64,000 bases of DNA from Adiantum capillus-veneris (GCA_014529385.2 CM043966.1:142772211-142836210); one strand, 5' to 3'; shown: positions 53,234 through 63,700, numbered from the stretch's first letter. Numbers and translations are program-made. The notes: a model not told the origin generated them from the letters alone.

Positions 53234-56200
53234 TCACACCGTTTCCCATAGCTCTTCAGGCCAATTTTCTTCCACAATAGGGGAATATGGTGGAAAATCT
53301 TTCAGTGATTCATCAGTGCTATTAGGTACGTCATTTGCATCCTCTACATCCGGCAAGGATTTAATGTTTTCTATCTTGCCGGGTATCCTTTGTTCGGTTT
53401 TGTGAGGTGTTTCATTGTTTGGTGGTTTGATTACTCTATCTCCTGCTTCCATAGGTGGAGGCTCCAGTAAAGCTTGTGCAGTTTCAATCAGCTGTTTGCA
53501 CATCTCTAGTCTCTGTTTTTCTATCTCTGGATATGGATATGTCATCCATCTTTGCTCTAGAGTCTATCTGTTCTTCAATCTTGCTTCATATGCTTGCAAG
53601 ATTGCATCTAAGGGTTCATTGATCTTATCTACCAATACCGACCCTCCTAAGCTTGCACTTCTTGGTCCTTCCGTTGATTTTAGAGAGTCGAACTCTCTTT
53701 CCTGTTTAAGTTTCTCTCGAGCTATTGTTAGCTCAGCTTCTACATCTTTTTGTTTTCGCTCACGTCTAGCTTTCATTTTCGCTCTTCGTTCTTTCTAAGG
53801 ATTATCACGACTGACGCTAGACTTGTCAGTCTTGATTTCTTCTTGATTTTCATCATTACTCTTGGGATGATTATCATTTTTCCTTGCTTGGGCTCTCGTC
53901 AAGACCTTAACAGGAATCGGAGTTTCGTTTTCTGACCCTCCACTGGAAGGTAGCGCTCCCAGCATATTCAAGGTAGTTTTTGCTCCTTTGCTCGGGTTTT
54001 TAAGGCAATCAGGGATCAAGTGAGTAATTCCACACTCCGTGCAATATGCGTTGACCCTAATGATTTCGTCATGAGGGCAGTCCCTCAGCCAATGGTCTCC
54101 ACCACACTTGTAGCATGGTCCTTTAGGCTGTTGAGGTGCTCCTGGAGCTCCTCTTTGTTGGTGTGCAATTCTTTGCCCGCTCATGCCTCCGTTGGCTATG
54201 AACAACAGTGTTCTTTCATCCAGGCTATATCGTCCTTCCCCCGCTGCCTATGCAGCAGTTGGTGGTCTTGTATTTCCTATAATGCTCCATGGTTCTGGTG
54301 TAGAGGGTTCGTCCGGTGGATAATAGACAGAGTTCGCCGCATATCCATTGGGCTCGTCGTAGTATGCATGCATAGCTACCAAAGCCTTCTCATCCGACTC
54401 AGTTACTGTGGGTGTGTATCTTATGCCGACTGGTCGTAATCCTAGTAGGGGTGGTTGTTGTCCCAACACTGGTTGTGGTCTTTCTGCACCTCCAGGTCCT
54501 GGTAGATTGCCAGTCTGATATCTAGGTATCGTTGGGATTTGAGGAGATGTCGCCTGAGCTTGCGGAGCATATGGTCGTTCTCTCACATATCCCTTGTTAT
54601 AATGACACTCCTCCGTCCCATGGTTTGTCCATTTTTGTTCAATCACACACCATTTTGGTTGTTTAGCTTGTGGTTTGGAATACAAGTTAATCTTTTTAAG
54701 CACCTCCTCTACAAGCTGCTCTTGGCTTACTGCTACTTCTCCTTTCAGTGTTGTCTTAGTAGATTTGCTTCCGCTTTGTTGCGAGAAAGAATCATCGTCA
54801 AGATCCTTGAACTCACCCTCTTTGTAGACCGCACAATTGTCCACAAGGTATAGAGCTTCCTTGGTTAAATCATTCAACATAGTGCTCCTTTTCATATGTA
54901 AGTCCTTTTGAAGATCTGCATTCCTTAGTCCTTGGATAAATATAAGCATAAGTATGGACTGAGTTATCTTTTTAATCGGAAGGCCGCCTTTCGCACAGAC
55001 TCTCCATCTTTCTGTTTGAATTTATGGATTTGCGAGACTGTATTATGAGCTATCCCCCTTTGTGAGAATTCCTCGATAAACTCGTCAAACACTTCCTCCA
55101 TAGACTCAAAGTCTCTTCGCTCCACCGAGTCAAACCATGTAGCAGCATCATCCTCTAAGGTTAAACCGAATCCTGCAAATTGGGTAGGAAAGTCTAACAC
55201 CTCTTCAGCTCTAATTACACGCACAAAGGCTGCTACATGTTCTCTCGGATCCCTGCTTCCTGTATATTTCTTGTTTACCCATTTTTGCACTTGAGAAGGT
55301 CTAATTCTACGATGGTCTATCTCAGCATGGGATCTCTCCGTCCTAGCCGATATACCTCCTTTGGTCTTCTGTAGTGGCCAGGTTCCTCTCCCAATGGTGC
55401 TCCTAATCCATAATTTCTAACAGTTCTCGTGAGAGATGGTTCATCTCTCCGAACTTGTTCTCGGGGTGTTCTTCCAAGCTCAGTTGACCCCTTAGTCTTT
55501 GGCTTACTCTCTCCTTAATACTGTGCATAGAGTGGTGGTTCTTGTAGATCCCTTAATCCTCGTGCAGTTTGATAACCCTCTCGGGTTCGGTCTTATTCTA
55601 ATGTAGCACTCTCTCGAAGCCATGCCTGCAATGATGGCTGAGTAGCTGGTTGGTCCTGGTAGTTGGACGTCGGTGGTCGGGTCGAATGTGAGGTAGCGTC
55701 ATACTCTTCTGAAAAGGGATTAGTCGACTTGCTAGGGGTGTAGGTGGCTCTTGGTACTTCGTCGGGGCCATAGGTCGATGCTCCCGGAACTGTTGCCCTT
55801 TCAACCTCTTCTGGGAGAATACGTTTGTATTCTCGCCCGTATCTGTCAACAAAAACAATATCCTTCCCCATAGCAGTTTCATAAGAAAATAAGTAAAGAA
55901 CCTTGTCTTTGCTTAATTCATTTGGGTAGGGTTCCTTGCATCGAAAGTAAGAGACTATTCCCTCGCTTTCATGCTTGTAAATCCCTACATTCTCATTATA
56001 GGTTGGGACCCTGGTTGTTTTCTTATCATACATAAAAAGCGCTCCAGGTCGATCGATGTTAGGAGTCGGTTATTGGGTTTTTGAAACCATTTTCCCTTTT
56101 GCCACATTATCCCCATATCTGTTGTAATCCTCAGGGTTACTCACTATCAGATAGTGGTTCCCCTTTTCGTCTCTGAATCTGTCACCATCATCATAGACTC

Positions 56201-56576
56201 GAATTATCTCTAGTCTCTGAGCCGGTCTTTCTTCAATACAAATACACTTGCGTCCTCGATAGTCAGAATAAACTAAGGCTCCCCTCGAGTTAGTTCCTTC
56301 CAAGAAGATTATAGTGAACTGGGTTTCGTTTAAAGGACGTAGGGAGGTGCTCCCCCCTGGCATTGGTCCTTCACCGTTGAAACCTCCTGGCTGTTGACTC
56401 CCCGTCATGAAGAAGGACTTTTCCGACGAAGTGTCAGTACTACTACTTTCTTCAATGATTGGTGCTAATGGGTCTAGCCTCGTCTGAGTTACACTCTCTT
56501 CGGTGGACGTGGTGCTAATTTGACTTTTGACACTTTTAGCTCCCGACTTAACAAAGGCTCCTGACCTCAAATACAT
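53234..56576 (-). pseudogene. gag: B3 gag
   Basis: Starts MYLRSGAF at 56576. The frame changes near 55590-55300 and 54960, then stays in the protease-integrase frame from 54949 on, with stops near 54248, 53795 and 53564. The capsid-like gag domain is visible (KKYTGSRDPREHV, FAGFGLTLEDDAATWF, FIEEFSQRG, TVSQIHKFKQ) at about 55290-54970, then zinc knuckles CYKCGGDHWLRDC and CTECGITHLIPDC near 54110-54010. The following helix (ARLKNR region) matches B2. That gag and protease share one frame here suggests the native element has no gag-pol frameshift. Confidence 0.75.
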
Positions 56577-56606
56577 AAGAATGAAAGTTTGGTTGCAAAC
56601 TTAAAG

Positions 56607-56615
56607 CTTACCTGG
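56607..56615 (-). promoter_or_regulatory. B3 predicted splice donor upstream of gag
   Basis: On the - strand CCAG/GTAAG, 35 nt before the gag ATG; same sequence and place as in B2. Confidence 0.55.
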
Positions 56616-56856
56616 ACTCCTTCTTCCTGTATGGCTTTGTGTTGATCTCCTTCTGGGATCTACACAAGGATGGTTAGTCTGTTCACAAGGGTTTTCCCTG
56701 AATTACCAAAAATCTTTCAAGTATATACAGCAACCCCTTAGTCATTCTTCTGGTGGCCCAATTTCAAATATGAAATGATGGCTGGGATCTATATAGAGAG
56801 TATGTCCTAGCAGTACAGTCACAAATTGCAAAAAGTGTCTAATTCACTACTTTCTT

Positions 56857-57469
56857 AGTCTATCGCGATAGATTGACAATTTGCTCAGCACAAGTCAATT
56901 CAAAATTGTGACTTTACCCTTGAGTTCTAGTTACCCTCTATAGCCTATCCCTCAAGTTTTATGAAGTTTGGACACTTGGGTTGGGTTTTGGTCCCATTTT
57001 AGTATTTCAGTCAGAGCTTGATTCTCTATCTTACCCTCAGATTGACCTTCAGTGTTCTAAATGCCTTGAATTTTGGTGTGTCTGCTATTTAGGCCCTAAT
57101 AAAACTCTCCCTAGGGAAAATTTGAAAGAAAAGTTCCTCAACAACAATTTCCTTGGTCTATCGCGATAGACTAGGCACTTTCTCCAATTTTAGCATTTTT
57201 CTCAAGTTTTCACCACAGTTGGTTCAGCCTCCCCTTGTGTAGTGCATTGACCAATTTTGGCACTGTTTGGACATTTGGTCAAAGACTTCTTGCCCTTGTC
57301 TCTGAATTCAGACTCTAAACACCAGTTTTGAAGTTTTGTGGTCAAAATGGTGTTCAAATTCACTCAATTTTTGTGAGTGCCCTTGTATTGATGTGTTAAA
57401 CCTGTGGTGTAAAGGTTTTTTGCTTGTTGCTAGTCAATCACCACCTTCATCAGTCTATCGCGATAGACC
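56857..57469. repeat. B3 palindrome array in the leader, three sites
   Basis: AGTCTATCGCGATAGACT-type sites at 56857-56874, 57155-57172 and 57452-57469, each with at most one end mismatch. Spacings are 298 and 297 bp, matching the 299 bp of the spacer pair. Confidence 0.9.
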
Positions 57470-57778
57470 AGGCAGAGAGCAATGGGGACTTAATTTTTTG
57501 TCTGCTTTTGCATAGTCTTGTTCCGTGTGCCCATATAAGTCTATCCCCCAAGTTTTATGAAGTTTGGACTTATTGTGACCTCAAACTCAAGCACTTCACA
57601 AATTTCACTTTTCTCTGACAATTCACAACTCCATTGCACTTGAAGTGATGCAAATTTGATGACACTTCATCTTAAACTTGTGAACATCAGTCATACCCCA
57701 TGACACAGTCAGTTTACCCTTGGCTAATGGTTATATCTCTTCTTGGCCTCTTTAGGTTCACTTAGTGTTTCCTTATGA

Positions 57779-57971
57779 CCAAAATGTACATGGGGTTCTC
57801 TTACTCATTATTACAAAGTGGGAACAAATCTGAGTCCTAACTAACTGATTAATCTTTACATAACCCAGACGAATGGATCAAAATGATAAGACGTCTTTGA
57901 CATAAAATAGGAATTTGATATGCTTTACAAGATGGGCTCATTACCACAGTTGGACCAATGGGGCTCCAACA
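57779..57971 (-). repeat. B3 5' LTR remnant (193 bp of U3)
   Basis: Matches 44623-44815 with about five differences. The outer end and target duplication are intact. The part with TATA box, transcript start, U5 and the PBS is missing, joined directly to the leader. Confidence 0.85.
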
Positions 57972-58566
57972 ATGAGCCACAAAATTGGCTGAAGCCACTA
58001 AAGTGGCACAGGTCAGGATTTTAGTAAACAAGCCATAACTTTTGTATATCGCATAAAAATTTGGTGAAACTTCTTAAGCAAGGGTTGGATACACAACACA
58101 AGCTTCCAAACTCAAATTCTACCTAAAAATGTCAAAAATATAAAAATGTTTTTCAAAAATGAGTAAAATTTATGAAAAACTGCACCGTACTACTTAACTT
58201 TGATGAGTACTAGAAGTTGGTAGTCTTTATAAATAGGTCATAAAAGCTTCATGACTCTACTACATACCTATAAAGGATTTTTTCAAAGAAGTTTGGGTGT
58301 GCTTTGAAAATATTTGATCCAATTTTGAGAGAAAATTGGAAAAAAACATCCGTCTTAACAAAGTAGTCCTTGAAGTTGACCATGAGAAGAGACCCTTAGC
58401 TATTTGTTTAGGTTTGTAGTATTTTTTATCAACTTATGATGAGTGTTGGGCATACTTCCCCCAAACCATATTTTAATTGGAAATTTTTTGTAGTGTCAAA
58501 ATAATTCTGTACAAAAGTCTTTCAAAGCCAGAAAAGTGGCTAATTTTTTTACAAGACTAGTGTTAA

Positions 58567-59101
58567 AGCTTGAGAAGGAGAAAGAGAGTCTTCTTGCGTC
58601 ACACATGAGTTTGTGTGAGTGTGTGTGGATAATGCCTTGAGAAAATCAGCCCCCTCTCTCTCTTGGTCGACCCCTCTTGCTATTTGCTCATGCTGCAACC
58701 CTATTGGACCTCCCCAGGCCTAGCGAATGGAATTTCAAGAGCATGAGTAATAGCCTCCTGACATGCATCCCCTTTCCGCTTTTGTGAGAGCTTTAGGTAA
58801 TTAATTAATGCAACCAAACTCTCATTGGACCCCTTTGTCTCTTGGCCAATAGGAATCAGGCAAGCCATTGGGCTGTTGAATGCTCATTGGACCCCTTGGG
58901 AGACTATCCAATAGTCTTCTAGAGAGCTTAATTCTTATTACTTCTTTTATTAAGTGCTTTTAAATTAATTAAATTAGATTTAGTCTCACCTAATTCTCAT
59001 TGGTCCACCTCCGAGGCCATCCAATAGGATTTGAGTACACCTTGTGGGCATTGGGCTCGTGAGCTAGCATGTGTCCCTCATTCCCTTTGTGTAAAGGTAG
59101 C

Positions 59102-59134
<33 letters not shown>

Positions 59135-59511
59135 TTTCTCTCTCATCCCCTACTTCTTGGGCTTGCCCCCTCCTATGTAGGACTTGAGAAGACCTTTTGG
59201 GACACACACAAAGCATCCAATTTCCCTAGACTTTGACCTTTGGACACAACCTTTCAATTTTGGAACCTTAGCATTTTGGAAGTCTTAATGGGCTGAACCT
59301 TAGGGTCTTTTAAGCCCATTGTTGCACATTACTCTTTTGTAGATGGCCCCCCCTTTGGATCCCTATTTTCCGTTCTTTGGATCCCTATTGTGGCCGGTCT
59401 GCTAGCTTAACCAATATTCTAGCTTTTTCTCCCCTGGCACTTCCCCATATTAAATGATCAGTTTAACATGAGAAAATCATTTAGGAGAATCAGATATTAG
59501 TTATTATGACA
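58567..59511 (-). repeat. C 5' LTR, outer part
   Basis: On the - strand it starts TGTCATAATAAC at 59511; the first 70 bp match the C 3' LTR remnant at 15302-15377. It continues to the TTAA at 58563-58566 and then, beyond T2, at 43872. A (TG)n run lies at 59107-59131. Confidence 0.7.
59107..59131. repeat. (TG)n microsatellite
   Basis: About twelve TG units inside the C 5' LTR. Confidence 0.85.
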
Positions 59512-59845
59512 CTGTAGTACTATGTTAGTGTGTAACAGTAGCTCTGTTAGTTGCAAGTAGGTAGTTTAGGTGTGTGTGTGCTCGTGCACGCGGCATGGCT
59601 GCAGCGACCTTATCCCAACAAAAAAGGGTAGGACCGGGATCGGGAACATTCCCTTGGCCCAAGCCCAAGCCCACGCTCAAGCTCAGGCCTTAGTCACCCT
59701 TTAAAATTACTTATTTTAGCCTTACGCCTAAGTAAAAATCGACCCTTTTGAAGACCAACGGAGCTTCGAGTAACTGAATGCTGTGTTGTAAAGCACACCA
59801 CGACCCCGTAAGCAATACGCTCGTTTCGAGCTATCACACGCTCTA
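59512..59845. other. Unassigned stretch between C and B4
   Basis: No long frame. It begins TGTAGTACTATG and contains a CAAGCCCAAGCCCA-type short repeat near 59660. It could be older flanking DNA into which both C and B4 inserted, or an LTR piece of another element. No match within the window. Confidence 0.4.
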
Positions 59846-60758
59846 TGTGTGACGCATGTCTAACTTCACCATCCTATCTTATTGTAGTATTAGTGAGAAC
59901 CACGATTAATTTGTCAAACTATGGGATGAAGCTGACTCGACTAGTGCATAGAGGCTACAAGAGGGTCTCAATCTCTCGAAAAATAACTAACAACTCGCAT
60001 CTAACTCAAGCTACACTCAAGTGACTGAAATCACCAAAAGCCAATCGCTCATTGGCAAACAAATCACATCCGTTACAGCATCAAATGACATCCAAACGTA
60101 ACGAAACTTCTAGGACAAGTTTATAAGACCTAAACACACATGCCTATGGTCTCAAACCCCACTTTAGGTCAAGTTCCAAAATCGCGATTATTAACAGTAG
60201 TGTATTTTTTACCTAGTCGTTTTTGACTGAAAATGCATCTAAATGCTTAGCAATGATGCCCCAATACCCCGCCTATCCTTAGTTTTTTATTTGAACTTGT
60301 AAATTCCTAGTTATGATGAAGTTAGTCGGCGACGCCAGAAGCTACGGAATACCGTGATATGCTTACATCAATGCGTAGAGCTCTTACCAACAGTTGCAAT
60401 GCAACAAACACGACTGCAATGTGACAACCGGGGAGGGAGTAGGAAGCGCGAGAAGGAGAGAAGTGAGCACCATTAGCTCACGCTGTGTATTTCATTATCC
60501 AAAACTTGTAAAAAGCTTACAAAAGTTGGTTTTTATATCTTAGCCAAGGTTTTTGGGTGGTCAGAACTAATAATCTGGAGTTCTACAAAAGCTAGGTAAT
60601 GACAGGTTGATACAATCTAGAAGCTTGTAGCGCCAGCTCATTAATTACAGAGTTTATCCGAGAAAATAAGAGTTACAATATTCCCGATTTATCAAAATAA
60701 TAAGTGTTTTACAAAGAGAACTCCAAAAAATGGTATCCGTGTTAGCTTCCTGCTAACA
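59846..60758 (-). repeat. B4 3' LTR
   Basis: On the - strand it starts TGTTAGCAGG after the polypurine tract. The far end is set at GCGTCACACA (59846) because this gives 913 bp and places the palindrome AATCGCGATT (60180-60189) 338 bp from the end, as in B2 and B3. TATAAAA is at 60537-60531. The end is inferred, as no second copy is in the window. Confidence 0.6.
60531..60537 (-). promoter_or_regulatory. B4 LTR TATA box
   Basis: TATAAAA on the - strand, 221 bp from the LTR start. Confidence 0.55.
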
Positions 60759-60795
60759 TTTCCCCTCTCCTCGCCTATGTCGTCCCTTGACATAG
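60759..60795 (-). promoter_or_regulatory. B4 hairpin and 3' polypurine tract
   Basis: On the - strand CTATGTC (60795-60789), a 7-nt loop, GACATAG (60781-60775), then GAGGAGAGGGGAAA at the LTR. Confidence 0.7.
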
Positions 60796-60797
60796 CT

Positions 60798-63700
60798 TTA
60801 TGGGCTGAAATAGTCTTCGGGCTGGCGGCTGGCGAGTCGGTCTTTAAGCACATTCAATGCCTTTTGGTATCTGATTTTTCGTTCTTTATCTGGCACTTGT
60901 AGAAAGTGCATGGTCACCCTGTTCTTCAGCTCCACCGATGAGTAGCCTACGAACGTGGATGTGAGGTTGCTAATCACGTGTGCAAATATTTTCGTTCGCC
61001 AAGTGAAGAATCCAGTGTAGAAAGCTTCCTCAAACGCCAACATATTATGTGATGGTAAGAACATACACCGGGTGTAGAAGCCATAGAGGGCTTCGTCGGA
61101 GGGCTGACCACTGAGATCGTAGCATAACCCTTTATTTCCCTCGAGGAATGACACCCATGGGGTGCCTTCTTGCTCTGGCTCATGAAAAACTTCAATACGG
61201 GTGAGCAACATTCAGTATATCTTATATAGCATTGCACAGGAAAGATCCGGTAGACTCTTGAAGAAAGACATGGTGCCCATTAGGGTTTTCACCATGTATT
61301 CCTCTGTGACTTGTCCTTGCTCTGGAGCTGGAAGTCTTGGGTAGTTTAGCCAGGTTGGCCTTTTTTTCGTCAATGCCTCATGCTCTTGGCAAGTCCTTAC
61401 TTTGGGTACAGGACAAAAAGTGGGATCTCTTTGCAGGGCTGCAGGTGCTCTTGTGAACAGAATCAAATACCTCGGATTCTTGTTCAACTAGCTCAACCTC
61501 CACTTTGGGTGGTCTTTATCTTTGCCATCTGTTTGCATATCTGCGTACAGTCTTTCTTTTACTTGGAGTAACTCCACCTTTATCAAGGGGTATGGTAGGG
61601 ATTGCTGATGCCATTGCGCATTGATCTAATTGGGAGTGAGTTGAGTGACGTTGACAGAGTGAAGAACTCTCAACTCCCAATCCATCGCGGCCTTCCACTG
61701 CTCATCCACTTCTTGCATGATCTTTTCTTTCAATGCGTCCTCTTCAGTTTTGATAACAGGACCATAGGCACCGTGTCTGCATATGTGATGTTTATCTGAA
61801 AATCATATTTACCACACTCGGCTCGGCTGTGGACTGTGTCTCCAATTCGGCAAATGAGACCGAGGGTATATCTAATTGTGGCTGCTCTTAAGGGCCTACC
61901 TCTTCCTGCGTGTCCAGATTTCCTTCTCTCGGGAGCTAGTTAACCCTTTTTAGCTCAGCTATCTCTTTTAGGAGCTCTTCTTCTCTTTGGACCCGCATCA
62001 AAGCCAGGTCTCTGCATTGAAATTGTTCCAGCTTTAACTCCAGCTCGAGGTCCTTGTTTTTCTTCACCAGTGCTTTATACACCTCATCTGTTCCTTTGAT
62101 CAAGGCCACGTTGGATTTTCTCTTATTTGTCGTAAGAAGATTGCATGATCATTGATTCTTTGTTCGGAGTATTGCAAAGAAACATTTGTGACATCCAATT
62201 GCACTTGAATTTTTTGAGATGACAGGGTTGTCGTCAGAAGTTCCTTTGTAACTTCTGTCAGTTGTTTGTCTTTCGCTTTGCAAGAATCTGAAAGCTTTAT
62301 GAGCAGATCTCCTAACTCCTCCATCTCTTTCTTCTACCTGTCTCTGGCTAGCTGACCTTGTTCAGCTTCGGCCTTCATCTCTTGCACTTGCCTCTGAAGA
62401 TTGGTGATGACATTCATTCTATCTTCTAAATCTCCTTGGAGAGCGTCAATCACCATCTCGAGTTCTTTGACCTTTGAGCTACGGCCAAGTGCTGTCGAGC
62501 GGAGTCCCTCCGTCGTTTCTTGCATCTGCCTTGCATTTTTGTTAACTTGCAGTATTACCTCGTCATTGGACTGCTAGTCCTCCTGTCTTGCTATCTGAGT
62601 TGATGTGCCTGCTGCAGCCTCTTGTGTGTCCTTTTGTTGTGTTGTGGATGTTGGTTCTTCTTCCGTGGAGGTAGAGGATTGGTCTTCTTCTTTGTCTTGC
62701 TGAGGCCTTGTTGATGCCTCAGCCGCTTTATGTTGTGTGGAAGCAGAAGGTGTTTGCTCATTTGTGGTCTCTTCTGGTGCAGGATTCTCTTCCTTTTCGG
62801 GCTCTACTTCTTGTTTTGTTGTTTCTCTTGTGTAGCAGTAGCCTCTTGTGCAGCTTCGTCTGTCTTTGGCTATTCAGGCTCTTGTGTAACTTCAGCTGCT
62901 TCCTCTTGCTCTGGCTCTTTTGATTTAGACTCCTCTTGCTCAGGCTCAGCTTCTTTACCTGTAGGTGATGGTGGTGGGCTTGGCATGGGATGGTCTTGCT
63001 GTTTAGTAGACGGTGAAGTGGGTTGGGGAGACTCATAGCCTTGTTTGTGGTGTGTGCCTCATCCCTGGCTGCTTTCTCTGCTTGTCTCTGCTCCTCTGCT
63101 TCTTCTCCTTTCCTTGCCTCCTCTTGGGCTTCTTTCAGCTTCAGGGCTTCTGCTTCCTGGTACATTTTTTCTAAAGCTTCGGTGGGGTTAGCTTTCTTTC
63201 TCGTATGGTGCTTCGTCCTTGGGCCTTTAAGTTCACTAGGCACCCACTTCTCTAGGTCCTTCCCTTGTGCTTATCGGCTGCGCTGGTAGGCATGTTTTTC
63301 TCTTTCAAAGTGCGCTTGCTTTTGCACTGGCTCTTTTTGGTGGGCGGCCACAGCTTTTCTTTTCATTTACTCAATTCGATGTCTCCTTTCTTCATTGTCT
63401 GAACTCTCACTGCTATGCCTTTCTGGCGAGCTTTCAGCCGATTCCTCATCAGATCTGTAGGCTCTCTTTGCTGACCTTGTAGCTCTCGGAGATGGTTGTG
63501 CTGCCAATTTCCATGTGTTTTGGTCGGGGGCAGGCGGTAGGTTGTCAGCCATGCCGATTGCATGGTACGCTATCCTTGTCAAAACTTTTGACGCACCCAA
63601 ATAAGTGATTTTACCTTCTTTCTTGGTGGCCTTCAGACTGGGCGTGGTCCACTCCTTTCCTGGTTGTCGACTTGAGAACTTGTGTGAATGTGGTGGCAAC

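Larger units (their letters stand above)
56577..57778 (-). other. B3 leader (partial)
   Basis: Noncoding sequence between gag and the 5' LTR remnant; PBS absent. It holds a splice donor and three palindromes inside diverged repeats of about 298 bp (for example CAAGTTTTATGAAGTTTGGAC near 56955 and 57552, two periods apart). Confidence 0.65.
43891..57971 (-). mobile_element. B3: giant Ty3/gypsy element, internally deleted, with K inserted
   Basis: The 5-bp duplication ATGAG (43886-43890 and 57972-57976) is perfect, and both outer ends are intact (TGTTTTAGGG and CTCCAACA on the + strand). It contains gag, truncated protease 1, two H2C2 domains, integrase, ORF3 and palindromes in both noncoding regions. 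RT and RNase H are missing, protease 2 has been lost at the copia remnant, and most of the 5' LTR with the PBS is deleted. It therefore cannot move on its own. Confidence 0.85.
43873..58562. mobile_element. T2: short TTAA-flanked inverted-repeat element (hosts B3)
   Basis: Left end CACTAGTCTTGTAA (43873-43886) is mirrored exactly at 58549-58562. TTAA flanks both sides (43869-43872, 58563-58566). Its own sequence is only about 0.6 kb (43873-43890 and 57977-58562). Hairpins GCCACTAAAGTGGC and GCCAGAAAAGTGGC lie inside the ends. It shares the CACTAG terminus and TTAA target with T1 but little else. No transposase. Confidence 0.7.
15302..59511 (-). mobile_element. C: chromovirus (Ty3/gypsy), oldest host element, split by D, T1 and T2
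   Basis: Pieces in transcription order on the - strand: 5' LTR (59511-58567, then 43872-42924), PBS (42918-42901), gag-protease (42812-40773), RT-RNase H-integrase N part (38706-36749), integrase C part with chromodomain (16703-15731), 3' UTR and start of the 3' LTR (15377-15302). The gaps are filled by D, T1 with B2, and T2 with B3. Matching LTR starts at 15377 and 59511 tie the ends together. The coding parts are heavily damaged. Confidence 0.8.
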
